Positions 16,913 to 26,200 of a stretch of 64,000 bases of DNA are shown here, one piece after another. The position numbers and the translations under genes are program-made. Position 1 is the stretch's first letter. Every line of letters starts with the position of its first letter. Below the pieces are notes generated by a model that worked only from the letters and a program-made list of their open reading frames with translations, was not told the origin of the DNA and made no database searches. The DNA comes from WVYX01 sp039586815 (GTDB taxonomy: Bacteria; Gemmatimonadota; Gemmatimonadetes; Gemmatimonadales; GWC2-71-9): NCBI GenBank assembly GCA_039586815.1, contig JBDHJR010000011.1:1-64000 (forward strand), read 5' to 3'.

Positions 16913-18096
16913 TGCCCCTCCTCGATCGACTCGATCACCCGCCTCACCAGCTCGTCGACCGCGCCACGTTGGATCCAGCGGGCCACGATGACGAGGTCGT
17001 GCTGCGGATCGCAGTACACGATGTTGGTGCCCGCACCCCGGTGGGCGAACGCGGTCTCGGGAGCGCTGGGAAGTGGTTGCTGGCCGGTGTTGAGGAACCA
17101 GTTCATGAAGCCGTAGGTGGGCTGCACCTCTCCCGGCGTGAGTGCCATCTCGACCCAGGCGTCCGAGAGGAGCTGCTCGTCCCCCCACTTGCCGCGCCGC
17201 AGGGTGAACAGGCCGAAGCGCGCCTGGTCCCGTGCGCTGATCCACATGCCGCCGCCCCAGTGCCCGCCCCCGCTCACCGACTGCATCTTCGTACCGTCGA
17301 TCATCACCCACGAGTTGTCGTAGCCGTGCCAGCGCCAGGTGTTGGACGCCCCGATGGGGTCCATCACGTACTCCCTGAGCACCTGGGGCAGCGGGCGGCG
17401 CCACACATGCAGCGCGGCCAGCGCCAGCAAGTTGACCCGCACGTCGTTGTACTTGTACGAGCTACCCGGCTCGTTGCGCTCGCGCTCCTGATACTGCGCA
17501 AGCGGCGTATCGCGTGGCGGCCGGTCGGCCCAATCGGGCTTGCCCCACAGGGTGCCCTCCCAATCGCTGGTCTGCCGCAGCAAATGGTCCCAGGTGATCT
17601 TGCGGTTGTGCTCCGAATCGAAGTGGTCGGTCGGCAGGTAGCCCCGCACCGGGTCGTCGATGTCGCGGATCATGCCCCGATCCCACGCCAGGCCCACAGT
17701 GGTCGAGAGAAAGCTCTTGGTCACGCTGAACGTCATGTCCACTCTGTGTGGCTCGCCCCACTCGGCCACTATGTAGCCGTGCCGCAGGATGATGCCGGTC
17801 TGGTCGCCGCGCGCCTTGAACGGCCCGATCGCCTGATCGTAGGGCTCCCACCCCCAACCCTGGTAATGCTGGCGCTCCAGGTCGCGCGGGGCGTCGGTCT
17901 CGCTGGAGCGCGCAAACTCGACGGCCTCGGCGAGCTTCAGCGCGTCCATCCCCACTTCTTCGGCCCGGCGCCGTTCCCAGTCGTCGCCCCTTCCGGGGTA
18001 GTAGACGGCGTCCTGCGCCGGTGCGGCCGCAGTGCTCAGCAGGAGCCATAGGGCCGACAGGGCAACGCTCGATGCGAGCTGCGTCACTCGTGGCAT
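16909..18096 (-). CDS. Secreted serine hydrolase, class C beta-lactamase family
   Basis: 395 residues from ATG 18096. GTG 18102 is in frame but lies inside the GGAG Shine-Dalgarno, so ATG is preferred. The signal peptide ends about STAAAPAQ. The catalytic SxxK is SVTK (Ser about 124, Lys about 127, context MTFSVTKSFLS). The second motif is in SSYKYNDVRVN, and the third HxG-like element is FAHRGAGTN near the C-terminus. The family includes esterases, D-aminopeptidases and penicillin-recognising enzymes, so substrate is open. It is the first gene of a two-gene operon with the secreted FAH protein. Confidence 0.9.
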   Translation of the reverse strand: MPRVTQLASSVALSALWLLLSTAAAPAQDAVYYPGRGDDWERRRAEEVGMDALKLAEAVEFARSSETDAPRDLERQHYQGWGWEPYDQAIGPFKARGDQTGIILRHGYIVAEWGEPHRVDMTFSVTKSFLSTTVGLAWDRGMIRDIDDPVRGYLPTDHFDSEHNRKITWDHLLRQTSDWEGTLWGKPDWADRPPRDTPLAQYQERERNEPGSSYKYNDVRVNLLALAALHVWRRPLPQVLREYVMDPIGASNTWRWHGYDNSWVMIDGTKMQSVSGGGHWGGGMWISARDQARFGLFTLRRGKWGDEQLLSDAWVEMALTPGEVQPTYGFMNWFLNTGQQPLPSAPETAFAHRGAGTNIVYCDPQHDLVIVARWIQRGAVDELVRRVIESIEEGQ

Positions 18097-18128
18097 GGGC
18101 ACTCCATCATGACATGTAGGGGTGTGCT

Positions 18129-18515
18129 TCAGCGTTGCGGATGGCTGATGGCCCAGACGTATGCAGCCACGGCACGGACATCGTTGTCGCGCAGCTCCGA
18201 AACGCCGCGCATGGGCATGGGCTCGCCTGACTCGGTCTCGCTGCGGGGCTTGCCGTGCACCACCGCCTCCAGGATCTCCTCGTAGGTACCGCTACCGCTC
18301 ATCCACTGGCCGTCCCGCAGTGAGGGACCGAGTTCCGATCCGCCACCTCGCCTGCCATGGCAATCGGCGCACCCGCCGCGATCGTGAAAGATCATGGACC
18401 CCATTTCCACAAGTGAGTCCGTGACGGCAGCCGGCCGTTCCTGAGCGGCCGCGGTCGGTGCCGCGAGCAGGCTCACCAGCAGTAGCAGGCCCCACACGCA
18501 CAGCGGTTGGCGCAT
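18129..18515 (-). CDS. Periplasmic c-type cytochrome
   Basis: 128 residues from ATG 18515. Signal peptide LCVWGLLLLVSLLAAPTAAAQ. One heme site CADCH (about residues 50-54) after MIFHDRGG, followed by GRRGGGSELGPSLRDGQW and a distal region with PMRGVSELRDNDVRAVAAYVW, in which the Met supplies the sixth ligand. Length and order fit a monoheme class I cytochrome (CytC_6/CccA-like). Probably an electron carrier for a periplasmic enzyme; which one is not shown. It lies 33 nt upstream of the hydrolase operon on the same strand. Confidence 0.9.
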   Translation of the reverse strand: MRQPLCVWGLLLLVSLLAAPTAAAQERPAAVTDSLVEMGSMIFHDRGGCADCHGRRGGGSELGPSLRDGQWMSGSGTYEEILEAVVHGKPRSETESGEPMPMRGVSELRDNDVRAVAAYVWAISHPQR

Positions 18516-18622
18516 ATCGGGAAGCTACAGGTCACCCTCACCCCTCGCCACCGGTCCCCGCCATCTGTACCTTTGCGGTCACACCGCGCGCCCCTGGAAC
18601 CCCGCTCGCGAGGGAGGGTCGG

Positions 18623-18931
18623 ATGAGCACCGAGTTGCTGGCCAGCGCGCTCAACGCGCTGCGAAGCCTCGCCGACAAGGCCGAGACGCGCCTCGTCGAG
18701 GTGCGGCTTATCGTCGAGGACCGGGCTAGTGCCGGGCGGCTGGCCAACGTTCTGCAGCCCGAATCGGACCAACCCTCCGAAGCCGTGGGCGACGTAGTCT
18801 CCAGCATGGAGGCGATCCAGCTGTGGGAGACCGGCTCGGAACTAGAGGAGACTCAGGACCTGGGAGGCGACGTGGCCGGCATGCTCTGGCGGATCGACTG
18901 GCAGCAGCGTAGCGGCCCGACCGATTCCTAG
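18623..18931 (+). CDS. Small hypothetical protein
   Basis: 102 residues from ATG 18623, with GGGAGGG upstream at good spacing. The frame is open further upstream but those residues look non-coding. The protein begins MSTELLASALNALRSLADKA, a helix, followed by RLVEVRLIVEDRASAGRLANVL and an acidic C-terminal half (ETGSELEETQDLGGDV, then LWRIDWQQRSG). No signal peptide, membrane segment or known motif. Probably a small cytosolic alpha/beta protein. Function unknown. Convergent with the next gene through a shared CTAG. Confidence 0.6.
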   Translation: MSTELLASALNALRSLADKAETRLVEVRLIVEDRASAGRLANVLQPESDQPSEAVGDVVSSMEAIQLWETGSELEETQDLGGDVAGMLWRIDWQQRSGPTDS

Positions 18932-19329
18932 TCCTGCACCCTGCGGAAAGTGCCCGCCGAGCCGATGTTGGGGGGTATGGTCAGCTGCACCACGTCGCCG
19001 CGCTCGAGGTTGATCTCGTACGAGACGTACCGCTCAGACGCCACGATCAGCAGTACCTCGAACACCAGCGGTTGCGGCGACCACGCGATCGCCGTGCTGC
19101 GGCCCTGCTCGTCGCTCCCCACCACGGTCCCGAGGGAGTAGCTCTGCCCCCTGTCGTATTTCGCGTGGATCCGCGCATCGTAGAAGTGATTGTTGATGAT
19201 GTGCACATAGACGCTATCGGGCCCCTGATCGGGCTCGTCAGCGTGCTCCACGGAGACCTCACCCTTGCCTCCGCAGGCGGCGGCAAGCAGCAGTCCTGTG
19301 AGCGCCCCGGCGAGCGCGCGGCGTCGCAT
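18928..19329 (-). CDS. Putative lipoprotein
   Basis: 133 residues from ATG 19329. Lipobox GLLLAAAC (Cys about residue 19), then a charged linker (GKGEVSVEHADEPDQGPDS). The mature domain begins VYVHIINNHFYDARIHAKYDRG and continues LVFEVLLIVASERYVSYEINLERGDVVQLTIPPNI, an all-beta pattern. I have seen 'v.V.N..f.da.iy' small lipoproteins in Gemmatimonadota but do not know their function. Last gene of the 21546-18928 run, one nucleotide after the stop of the preceding lipoprotein gene. Confidence 0.75.
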   Translation of the reverse strand: MRRRALAGALTGLLLAAACGGKGEVSVEHADEPDQGPDSVYVHIINNHFYDARIHAKYDRGQSYSLGTVVGSDEQGRSTAIAWSPQPLVFEVLLIVASERYVSYEINLERGDVVQLTIPPNIGSAGTFRRVQD

Positions 19330-19330
19330 G

Positions 19331-19723
19331 CTACTGCAGCACGAAGCCCACCGGGCTGGTACTGAACACCCTACCCGATTCCTCCAACCTCAGCTCCACC
19401 CGCCCCGCGTGGATGCCAACCCCGAACTGGTCGATCAGGTCCGCGGCATCTCCCAGCTCGAACCGGTGCTGTCCCCGGAACCACACATTCAGCCGGTCAC
19501 TCGTAACCTCGGTATCGTCCACCATCGCCGCCAGCACGTACCACTGCTCCGGGGCGACGGAGTACACGAAGGTGAAAGTGACGGTATCTCCCGCCGTTGC
19601 GGAATCGGGGCCGATCTCCAGCAGGCCGACGTCCGCCACGAGGTCCGGGCCTGCAAAGCACCCCGCCGCCGCTTGAGCCATACCCAAGCCCAACGCTACC
19701 GCGAGCAGTGACCTGATACGCAC
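19331..19723 (-). CDS. CARDB-like putative lipoprotein
   Basis: 130 residues from GTG 19723, with GGAGGAAGC just upstream. Lipobox-like end of signal QAAAGC (Cys about residue 22). The mature part starts FAGPDLVADVGLLEIGPDSATAGDTVTF, close to the opening of CARDB domains ('pDL.v..i...p....Gd.vtf'), and ends RVELRLEESGRVFSTSPVGF. A beta-sandwich domain for cell-surface adhesion or assembly is likely. It sits between the barrel gene and another lipoprotein gene with gaps of 18 and 1 nt, so the four genes probably form one operon. Confidence 0.75.
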   Translation of the reverse strand: MRIRSLLAVALGLGMAQAAAGCFAGPDLVADVGLLEIGPDSATAGDTVTFTFVYSVAPEQWYVLAAMVDDTEVTSDRLNVWFRGQHRFELGDAADLIDQFGVGIHAGRVELRLEESGRVFSTSPVGFVLQ

Positions 19724-19741
19724 GAGCTTCCTCCCTCTTCC

Positions 19742-20686
19742 CTAGTTGTCCAAGAACACGCCGAACGGCACCCCGATCACTATACGTACACCGAAACGGT
19801 CGAGGAATTCCGGCGCCTGACCGTTGGCGTCGAATGCGTCGCGCAACTCGAACAATAGCGCGCCGAGCACCTGACCGGGGTAGCGGTCCATCCCCACCGC
19901 CGCACCGGCCCCCAGGTTGACCACTTCCCTGACATCGGGCCGGAAGTCGATCGAGCCTCCCAGCACGGCGGCCAGGTGCGGCTGCAATCCGGACGAGCCC
20001 AGGGTCACGAGCCGCAGAGTGAGGTCGGCACGGCCCTGACCGCGCCAGCGATCCTCCAGCGGCTCGGTGTAACGCAGCGAGCAGACCTCGACCCTGATGG
20101 GCCGGCCCTCCACCACACCCGGCACGCAGACCCCAACGGGCCGCAGCACTCCCGGGCTGCCGTGCTCGCGCACCACGGTCGCGGCGAGCCCCAATACAGT
20201 ACCCGGCCCGAACCCGTGGTTGAACCCCAGAGTGGCGCCCAGGTCCCGCTGCTGTTCCTCGCTCAGGGTCACCAGCGCCGTGTCCGCATACTGCACGAGC
20301 AGAGCCATCTTGCGCTGGGTGGATGCCAGGCCGGCCGTCAGCGAGATCACGTCCGCCCCAGCCCCCTCCCCTCCCAGCACCGCCGAGAAGCGTCCGCCCA
20401 CCTCGAACCCCGGGTTGAAGGCGAACTCGGCGAACATGTCCCACTGTCCCTTGCGCGCGGCCGCCGCCGCGTAGCCCGCCCACTCCAGCGCGCTGCCCCC
20501 GAACTCGCCCAGGAAGGTGAGGCCGAGCCGCGTCTCCGCCAAATCGACGCTCATGAACCCCGAGCCGGATGGGAGAATCGACGTGTGGCCGTGGGCGATC
20601 TGGTAGGCTGACTGGGCAGCCGAGACTCCCGGCAGCAGGACCAGCACCGCGGCCAGGGCCACGGCATAGCCCTGCAACTTGCTCAC
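19742..20686 (-). CDS. Outer-membrane beta-barrel protein coupled to the plug-only gene
   Basis: 314 residues from GTG 20686, overlapping the plug gene's stop as GTGA. Signal peptide VALAAVLVLLPGVSAAQ. Repeated amphipathic strands with aromatic ends (GLTFLGEFGGSALEWAGY, WDMFAEFAFNPGFEVGGRF, DLGATLGFNHGFGPGTVLGL) and a terminal strand VRIVIGVPFGVFLDN. About 12-14 strands could fit. Two cysteines (VCVPGVVEG and VEVCSLRY) may pair in a loop. It is translationally coupled to a CarboxypepD_reg/plug protein that lacks its own barrel, so a two-part receptor is a possibility (inference). Confidence 0.78.
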   Translation of the reverse strand: MSKLQGYAVALAAVLVLLPGVSAAQSAYQIAHGHTSILPSGSGFMSVDLAETRLGLTFLGEFGGSALEWAGYAAAAARKGQWDMFAEFAFNPGFEVGGRFSAVLGGEGAGADVISLTAGLASTQRKMALLVQYADTALVTLSEEQQRDLGATLGFNHGFGPGTVLGLAATVVREHGSPGVLRPVGVCVPGVVEGRPIRVEVCSLRYTEPLEDRWRGQGRADLTLRLVTLGSSGLQPHLAAVLGGSIDFRPDVREVVNLGAGAAVGMDRYPGQVLGALLFELRDAFDANGQAPEFLDRFGVRIVIGVPFGVFLDN

Positions 20687-21546
20687 CCCACGCCCTGCCT
20701 GGTCCAGATCACGATCACGCCGCACCGGGTTCCTATGCCGGTGCCACCGAACTTGGCCGGCACCTGCACGCTGCTGCGGTAGATCTCGATGCCCTGGATC
20801 TCGTTGGGCATCACCAGGTCGTCGATGGCTATCTCGTCGGACTCGCGCACATCCTCCAGTCGCGTCTCGGTGGCCATTCGGCCCATCTCACTCGAACCCA
20901 CCGGTCGAGAATCCCCCCGGATGGCCATTATGCCGTCCACGAACACGCGCGGGTGGCAGATGCCGCTGCGCCCCTGATTCGAGTACGAGCCCCGCAGCAC
21001 CACGGTCTGGCGGCTGGTACCGCTCGCGGAGGGCACCAAGCGCACTCCCGGCACCGCGGTCAGCAGGTCCGAAACCCGCACGGGCCTGCGCATCTCGATG
21101 GCTTCCCGCGTCATGAAGTGGCCGAAGTCGGCCATCTGGCGCTCGTAGAAGCCCACCTGGTCGAGACGGACGTCGTGCACCACGGCTGGGGCCGTGACCT
21201 CCACCGGATCGAGCACGATGGCGAGCTCTCGCAGGAGGAACTCGCCGTCCCACTCCTCTCCCACCTCCAGCTGGACCGGCCCATCGATCCAGGGGCCGTA
21301 CCCCAGCCGGTTTGCCTCGATGTAGTACCAGCCCGGCAGCGGGGCGGTGAGAACGTAGGCACCGTCCTCCCCCGTCACCGATGTCGCCACAGTGTCCCCG
21401 GCCTCGCCGATCAACCGAACCGTGCCCCGGTCGAGCGGCTGGCCGGTATCAAGATCGAGCAGGCGACCGCGAACGGTCTGCGCTGCCGCGGGCGACGCAG
21501 CGCCGGCGAGCAGCAGTATTGCGATCGCGGCGGTCGTGATTTTCAT
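20683..21546 (-). CDS. CarboxypepD_reg plus TonB-plug protein without barrel
   Basis: 287 residues from ATG 21546. Signal peptide AAIAILLLAGAASPAAAQ. Residues about 24-110: regulatory beta-sandwich (VRGRLLDLDTGQPLDRGTV ... DGAYVLTAPLPGWYYIEA). Residues about 140-285: plug (RVSDLLTAVPGVRLVPSA, QTVVLRGSYSNQG, ICHPRVFVDGIM, IQGIEIYRSSVQVPAKF, TRCGVIVIWTRQG), then stop. A normal receptor would continue with a barrel of 500 residues or more. The Cys pair (ICHPRVFVDG and TRCGV) is also present in the relative at 7141-8085. First gene of an operon with a separate beta-barrel and two lipoproteins. Confidence 0.88.
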   Translation of the reverse strand: MKITTAAIAILLLAGAASPAAAQTVRGRLLDLDTGQPLDRGTVRLIGEAGDTVATSVTGEDGAYVLTAPLPGWYYIEANRLGYGPWIDGPVQLEVGEEWDGEFLLRELAIVLDPVEVTAPAVVHDVRLDQVGFYERQMADFGHFMTREAIEMRRPVRVSDLLTAVPGVRLVPSASGTSRQTVVLRGSYSNQGRSGICHPRVFVDGIMAIRGDSRPVGSSEMGRMATETRLEDVRESDEIAIDDLVMPNEIQGIEIYRSSVQVPAKFGGTGIGTRCGVIVIWTRQGVG

Positions 21547-21735
21547 CGTCGGCTCCGGCGCGTCAGGAGTCTATCCCCTCAGCCCACCCCTCCATACGGC
21601 ACAACGCCCGCGCGGGTCGCTGAGTTGCCGTGTTCCGGACCCTGCAACGGAATATACCCCGCAGAGAGCCCTGAGATCTCGCGCTACTGCGCCGGCGACC
21701 CACATCGTCGGCCGTCGGCCCCTTCAGAACGGAAC

Positions 21736-21767
21736 GAGGGTGGAAGGCCCTCCCGCCTTCCACCCTC
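21736..21767 (-). terminator. 12-bp hairpin after the second SusC/D operon
   Basis: GAGGGTGGAAGG (21736-21747) pairs perfectly with CCTTCCACCCTC (21756-21767) over an 8-nt loop, 25 nt past the SusD stop on the minus strand. The tail on that strand is not U-rich, so it may be Rho-assisted. The rest of 21547-21735 holds only a TATATT -10-like box (minus, 21656-21651) for the plug gene. Confidence 0.55.
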
Positions 21768-21792
21768 CAATCACTCCACGCCTACCTGGTCG

Positions 21793-23247
21793 CTAGAACC
21801 AGGCTGGCGGGTCCAGCGGATTCGCGGGCTTCTCCAGGTTCGGGCTGCCCTCGTACTCCTCGAGCGGGATCGGGAAGCAAGTCCACTCCCCGTAGCTGCC
21901 CCACTCCGGGACCGGGTGCGCTCCGGTGGGGAAGAAGTTCCCCACACCGTCGCGTCCCCAGCGCCGCAGGTCGCCCGTACGGAAGCCACCCATGAAGAGG
22001 TCCTTGGACCGCTGCTCTCGCAGCGCCGCGACCCAGTCGGCGCCTGCGTATGGTGCCTGGTTCCCGGCGGCACGCCGCGCATCCACAAACGCCTGCCCGG
22101 CCGCGTCGCTCGGGTTCTGCCGCAGCACCGCCTCATAATAATGGTGCTGGGCCTCCAGGTAATCCGCCAGCAGCACATCCGTGTCCCGCTGCACCAGGAT
22201 GATGGTACCATTGTCAGGATCCTCGGTGGTTCCGGTGCATGCCGGGCACGCAGGCGAGGCCGGTGCTAGCGTCTCACCGCTGTACTCCGAGAACCGCATG
22301 CTCTGGTACGGCTTGTACAGGTGACTCGTCCCGTTGTGGCCATCGTCCCAGTTACTGGCGTGCTGGTGCCGTGGGTCCGTCTGGGTGTCGATGATGTCCA
22401 CATCGTCAAAGGTCCCCTGCAAGAAGTTGGGGTGCACACCAATGGTGTGGTTCGAGCCATGCAGCTCGTGATACAGGTTGTTCTCCTCGTCGCCCGAGTT
22501 GGTCGAGTGCTCGAGCCACCATTCGAACCCAACCGTTACGCCGGCGAACTCTGTGACCACGTTCGCCAACTGGTTCATGTTGAGATACATGCGCATCAGG
22601 CCGACGCGCGCGAGATCCGCTATGTCGGGCTCGTTGGCGGCCGTTGCAACAGTGATGGCCGTCCGGAAGTGCGTCTCCGCCAACGGGAAGATCTGCTCAG
22701 GCGGGATCGCCGTCGGCACGTAGTCCGGGTCGTCCACCTGGAACGCTTCGTTGAACACGCCCTCGCACATCTGCTCCCCCGCGATGACGTAGCCGTAGCC
22801 CGCGACGACGCTGGCTATGGCCTTGCGCTCGTCGCTGTCGGGGGTGGGCGCCAGCGAATCAATCAGGGCAACCGCCCGCTCCCCCAGCCGGACCACCTTC
22901 GATATGTCACTCCAGATGGGGTCTGCAGGACCGTCGGCGTAATCCACGAGACGCTGGTTTACGCGAGCCCAGTTTTCCCAGTTGAGCCCAGTGATGATCT
23001 CGTCGGCCAAGAAGTTGCCCGCAAAGATCATCGACTCTTCCGTCCCGCCCTGTCCCGCTATTCTGTCGGTGAGCGCCTTCATTGCGCCTGCGACCTGCAC
23101 GTCGAGCAGGGCCTCATCGGCCAACTGGTCCACGCCTATCGCGGCAGGGTTTTGCACCTGGAGGATGCCCTCGCATCCCGCAAGCGGCAGCATCAAGCAC
23201 GCCGCCGCGAGCATCCTACCGCAGCCTGCGATTCGGATTCTTCGCAT
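21793..23247 (-). CDS. SusD/RagB-family outer-membrane lipoprotein
   Basis: 484 residues from ATG 23247 with GGAGGGCGG upstream, 12 nt after the SusC stop. Lipobox LPLAGC (Cys about residue 25) then EGILQVQNPAAIGVDQLADE, the usual SusD start. The C-terminal third has the RagB pattern LLADYLEAQHHYYEAVLRQNPS, EQRSKDLFMGGFRTGDLRRWG and a final NPLDPPAWF. It should be the surface ligand-binding lid of the SusC at 23260-26367. Ligand unknown: no degradative enzyme is coupled to the pair. Confidence 0.93.
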   Translation of the reverse strand: MRRIRIAGCGRMLAAACLMLPLAGCEGILQVQNPAAIGVDQLADEALLDVQVAGAMKALTDRIAGQGGTEESMIFAGNFLADEIITGLNWENWARVNQRLVDYADGPADPIWSDISKVVRLGERAVALIDSLAPTPDSDERKAIASVVAGYGYVIAGEQMCEGVFNEAFQVDDPDYVPTAIPPEQIFPLAETHFRTAITVATAANEPDIADLARVGLMRMYLNMNQLANVVTEFAGVTVGFEWWLEHSTNSGDEENNLYHELHGSNHTIGVHPNFLQGTFDDVDIIDTQTDPRHQHASNWDDGHNGTSHLYKPYQSMRFSEYSGETLAPASPACPACTGTTEDPDNGTIILVQRDTDVLLADYLEAQHHYYEAVLRQNPSDAAGQAFVDARRAAGNQAPYAGADWVAALREQRSKDLFMGGFRTGDLRRWGRDGVGNFFPTGAHPVPEWGSYGEWTCFPIPLEEYEGSPNLEKPANPLDPPAWF

Positions 23248-23259
23248 GATGCCGCCCTC

Positions 23260-26200
23260 CTAGAAGTTGATCTGGACCAGCGCCGAGAACCGCCGAGGTT
23301 GCGGCACAGACGCGTAGTCCAGCGTTTCAAAGTTATCTCGGACCCACAATACCTCCGGATCACCGGTACCCGTGTACTTCGTCGTCGTCCACAGGTTGCG
23401 GCCCGACACCGTGACGGACCAGCGGCTCACCCGGAACGGCCCGCCCCAGCTGGACGGGATCGAGTAGGTCAAGGACACTTCACGCAGCTTGAGCCAGTCC
23501 GCCGCCGAAATGTGCGTCACGGTCTGGCGGCTCTCCCAGAACATCACTTCGTCCGCGGGCGCCTCAGGGTTCGCTACCTCCCACGTGTTCTGGTTGACCC
23601 GGTTGCGGATCGAGCAGATAGCGCACAGCTGGTAGTGGCCGCCCTTGTAGTCGAAGTTGAAGAACAGCCGCAGGTTGTTGAAGAATGTGAACGTGTTGGC
23701 CCATGCAAACTCGCGGGTCGGCGTGGCGGGCCCCTCAAACTGCTCGTGGCAGGGACCGTCGCGCCCATCCGGATCCACGTTATCAGGCCAGCTGCAGGCG
23801 AAGTCCACGGTCACGTCTCCACCCGTGGTGTCGGGCGAGCCGTCGGCGTTACGCAGCACGTCCACCGACCAGAAGCCGCCCAGCGGGTAGCCCTCGCGGT
23901 GCCGCTGCGAGTTGGTGAATGCGCCAAACTGCACTTCGTCACGCGTCTCGCCGAACGAGATCAACTTGTTGTGGTTGGTGGAAAACGCGAACGTGAGGTC
24001 GTAGCTGAAATTCCGGCCGCGGAACGGGCTCCACGTCCACAGCAACTCGAGGCCCGAGTTCTGGATCTCGCCCACGTTGATGAAGTGCGTTCCACTCCAC
24101 CCCGTCGACGGCGCGTCCGGAACGGACATCAGCGCGTCTTTCGTGTTCTGCTTGTAGTAGGTGAACTCGACGGACATGGCGCCACGCAGCAACGCGGCGT
24201 CGAATCCGAGCTCGATCTCCTGCCCGGTCTCGGCCTTCAGTGCGGGGTTGCCGTACTCGTCCGGGTAAACGGCGTTGGAGCTGACACCATCGAGGAACGT
24301 GACCTCGGCCCCATACGTCCGGTCGGCGCTGAACGGCGCCGGCGCGTTCCCGGCCTGTCCCCAGGCCGCGCGCAGCTTCATGTCGTCGATGAACCCGACG
24401 TTGAAGAACCCTTCCTCCGAGATGACGTACGACAGCGACAGCTTGGGATACACCACCAGGGAGAAGTCCTCACCGAATGCCGAGTTGTCGTCGATCCGCA
24501 AGGCACCGGTCACATACAGCTTGTTGCGGAATCCAATCTGCTCCTGCACGTAGAAGCCGAGCGACGTCTGCTCGTTGAACTGCTCGCCGCCGAAGGTCTG
24601 TGCGGCCGCGCTCACCGTGTTGAGGCTGTCGGCGACGAGGCCCTCACCGTCCGAATCGAACTGGCGGAACGTGCGGGAGATCACCTGCATGCCGGCAGAG
24701 AAGCGCGACGAGACATCTTGCGAGATGTCGGCGCGGAACGAGCCGGCGTAGTCGAACGTCCAGGTGTGGTACGACTTGATCTCGTTGTAGGTCGCACCGG
24801 TGCACTCCGGCGAGCCCCACTTACAGAGCGAGTCGATGGCGAAGAGGTTGCTCTCCCGCCGGTCGTACTTGTCGAGCCCCAGGGTGAGCCTGTTCTCCAG
24901 CCAGGGGAACGGATCCCAGTTGAGCGTCGTGCCCAAGATGGTGCGCTCCTCACGGATCTGGAGATTGAACTCGTTCGACTGGTCGGGCCCGAACCCGTGG
25001 AAACCGCTCTCCCACGAATCGGTGCGTGCCCGTGCTCGCCCGCGGAATGCGTTGCGCAGCAACCCGTTCGAGGCGTTGTCGCTCAGCGGCATGCGGATGT
25101 GCCCGCGGGTGTACGAGAAGTTCATGTTGACGTTGAACGTGCCGCTCGGGGTGAACCCGAAGTTGGCGCGCCCGCCCTTCCGGTCGGCGAAGTTGTTGAA
25201 GAAGATGCCTTCCTGGTCCTCGGAGTTGACCGAAAGGAAGTAGTTGAACAGCTGGCCGCCCCCGCGCGCCGACAGCTTGAAGTCGTACGAGTTGCCGGTG
25301 CGGATGGCGGAGGGATGCCGGTTCAATGGATCGTCCGTCACGACGAACATCGAGTCGTCCGGTGTGCCGAACCGGATGATGTCCTCCTCCGGGATGCCGA
25401 CCTGCTCGCCGTCCTGGTTCTTCCAGACGACTGAATCGGGGTTTTCGCAGCCATCGTAACTTCCGCTGGAGTTCCTGATACGAGACGCGTTGCACTGGTA
25501 GAAGTTCGTCGGGTTGTCGACGTACCAGGACGACTGGCCGTACTCGAAACTCGCGTTCCACTGCACCCGATTGGTGCCGCGCTGGCCCTTCTTGGTGATG
25601 ATCTGCACCACACCGCCGGCGGCATTGGCTCCGTACAGCGTGGAGGCGGCCGGGCCCTTGATGACCTCGATCCGCTCGATCTCGTTGGGGTCCATGAAGT
25701 CCAGCGGGCTGGTGCTCTGCACCGTGGAGTTGCCGCTGAGGGCAACGTTGTTGCTCTCGTAGCGGACCCCGTCAATGAAGAACACCGGCCTGTACCCGGC
25801 GTTCAGCGACCCGGCGCCCCGGATCTGCAGCCTGTTGCCCGTGCCTGCCAAGCCGGAGTTGCTGTACAGCGTGACTCCCGGCGAGCGGCCCTGCAACAGC
25901 TCCTGCACGTTGGCGATTGGGGCCTCCGACGTGAGGTCGCTAACATCGAGGCTCGTCACCGCGTTGCCGATCTCACGCTTCTCCGTGCGGCCGGCGGTGC
26001 CAGTGACGACGACCTCGTCGAGTTGGATCGGCGCCCGGTTGAGGACGAAGTCGACCGTGGCCACCGAGCCAAGCGTGACCGTGACCGACCGCCCAGTGCG
26101 GCTGTACCCGATGAACAGTGCTTGCACCGTGTACACGCCCACCGGGACGTTCCGAATCTCGAAGTTGCCTTGGGCGTCCGTGCGAGTCTCGAGGTTGGCT

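Noticed and set aside
16913..17404. N-terminal extension of the FAH frame
   Set aside because: The residues are low-quality translation antisense to none but overlapping the serine hydrolase gene; GTG 16912 with signal peptide is far better.
22321..25434. A 1037-codon open frame on the plus strand
   Set aside because: It is antisense to the SusC/SusD genes, is rich in Arg, Val and His as expected for mirror frames of GC-rich genes, and has no domain or ribosome site.
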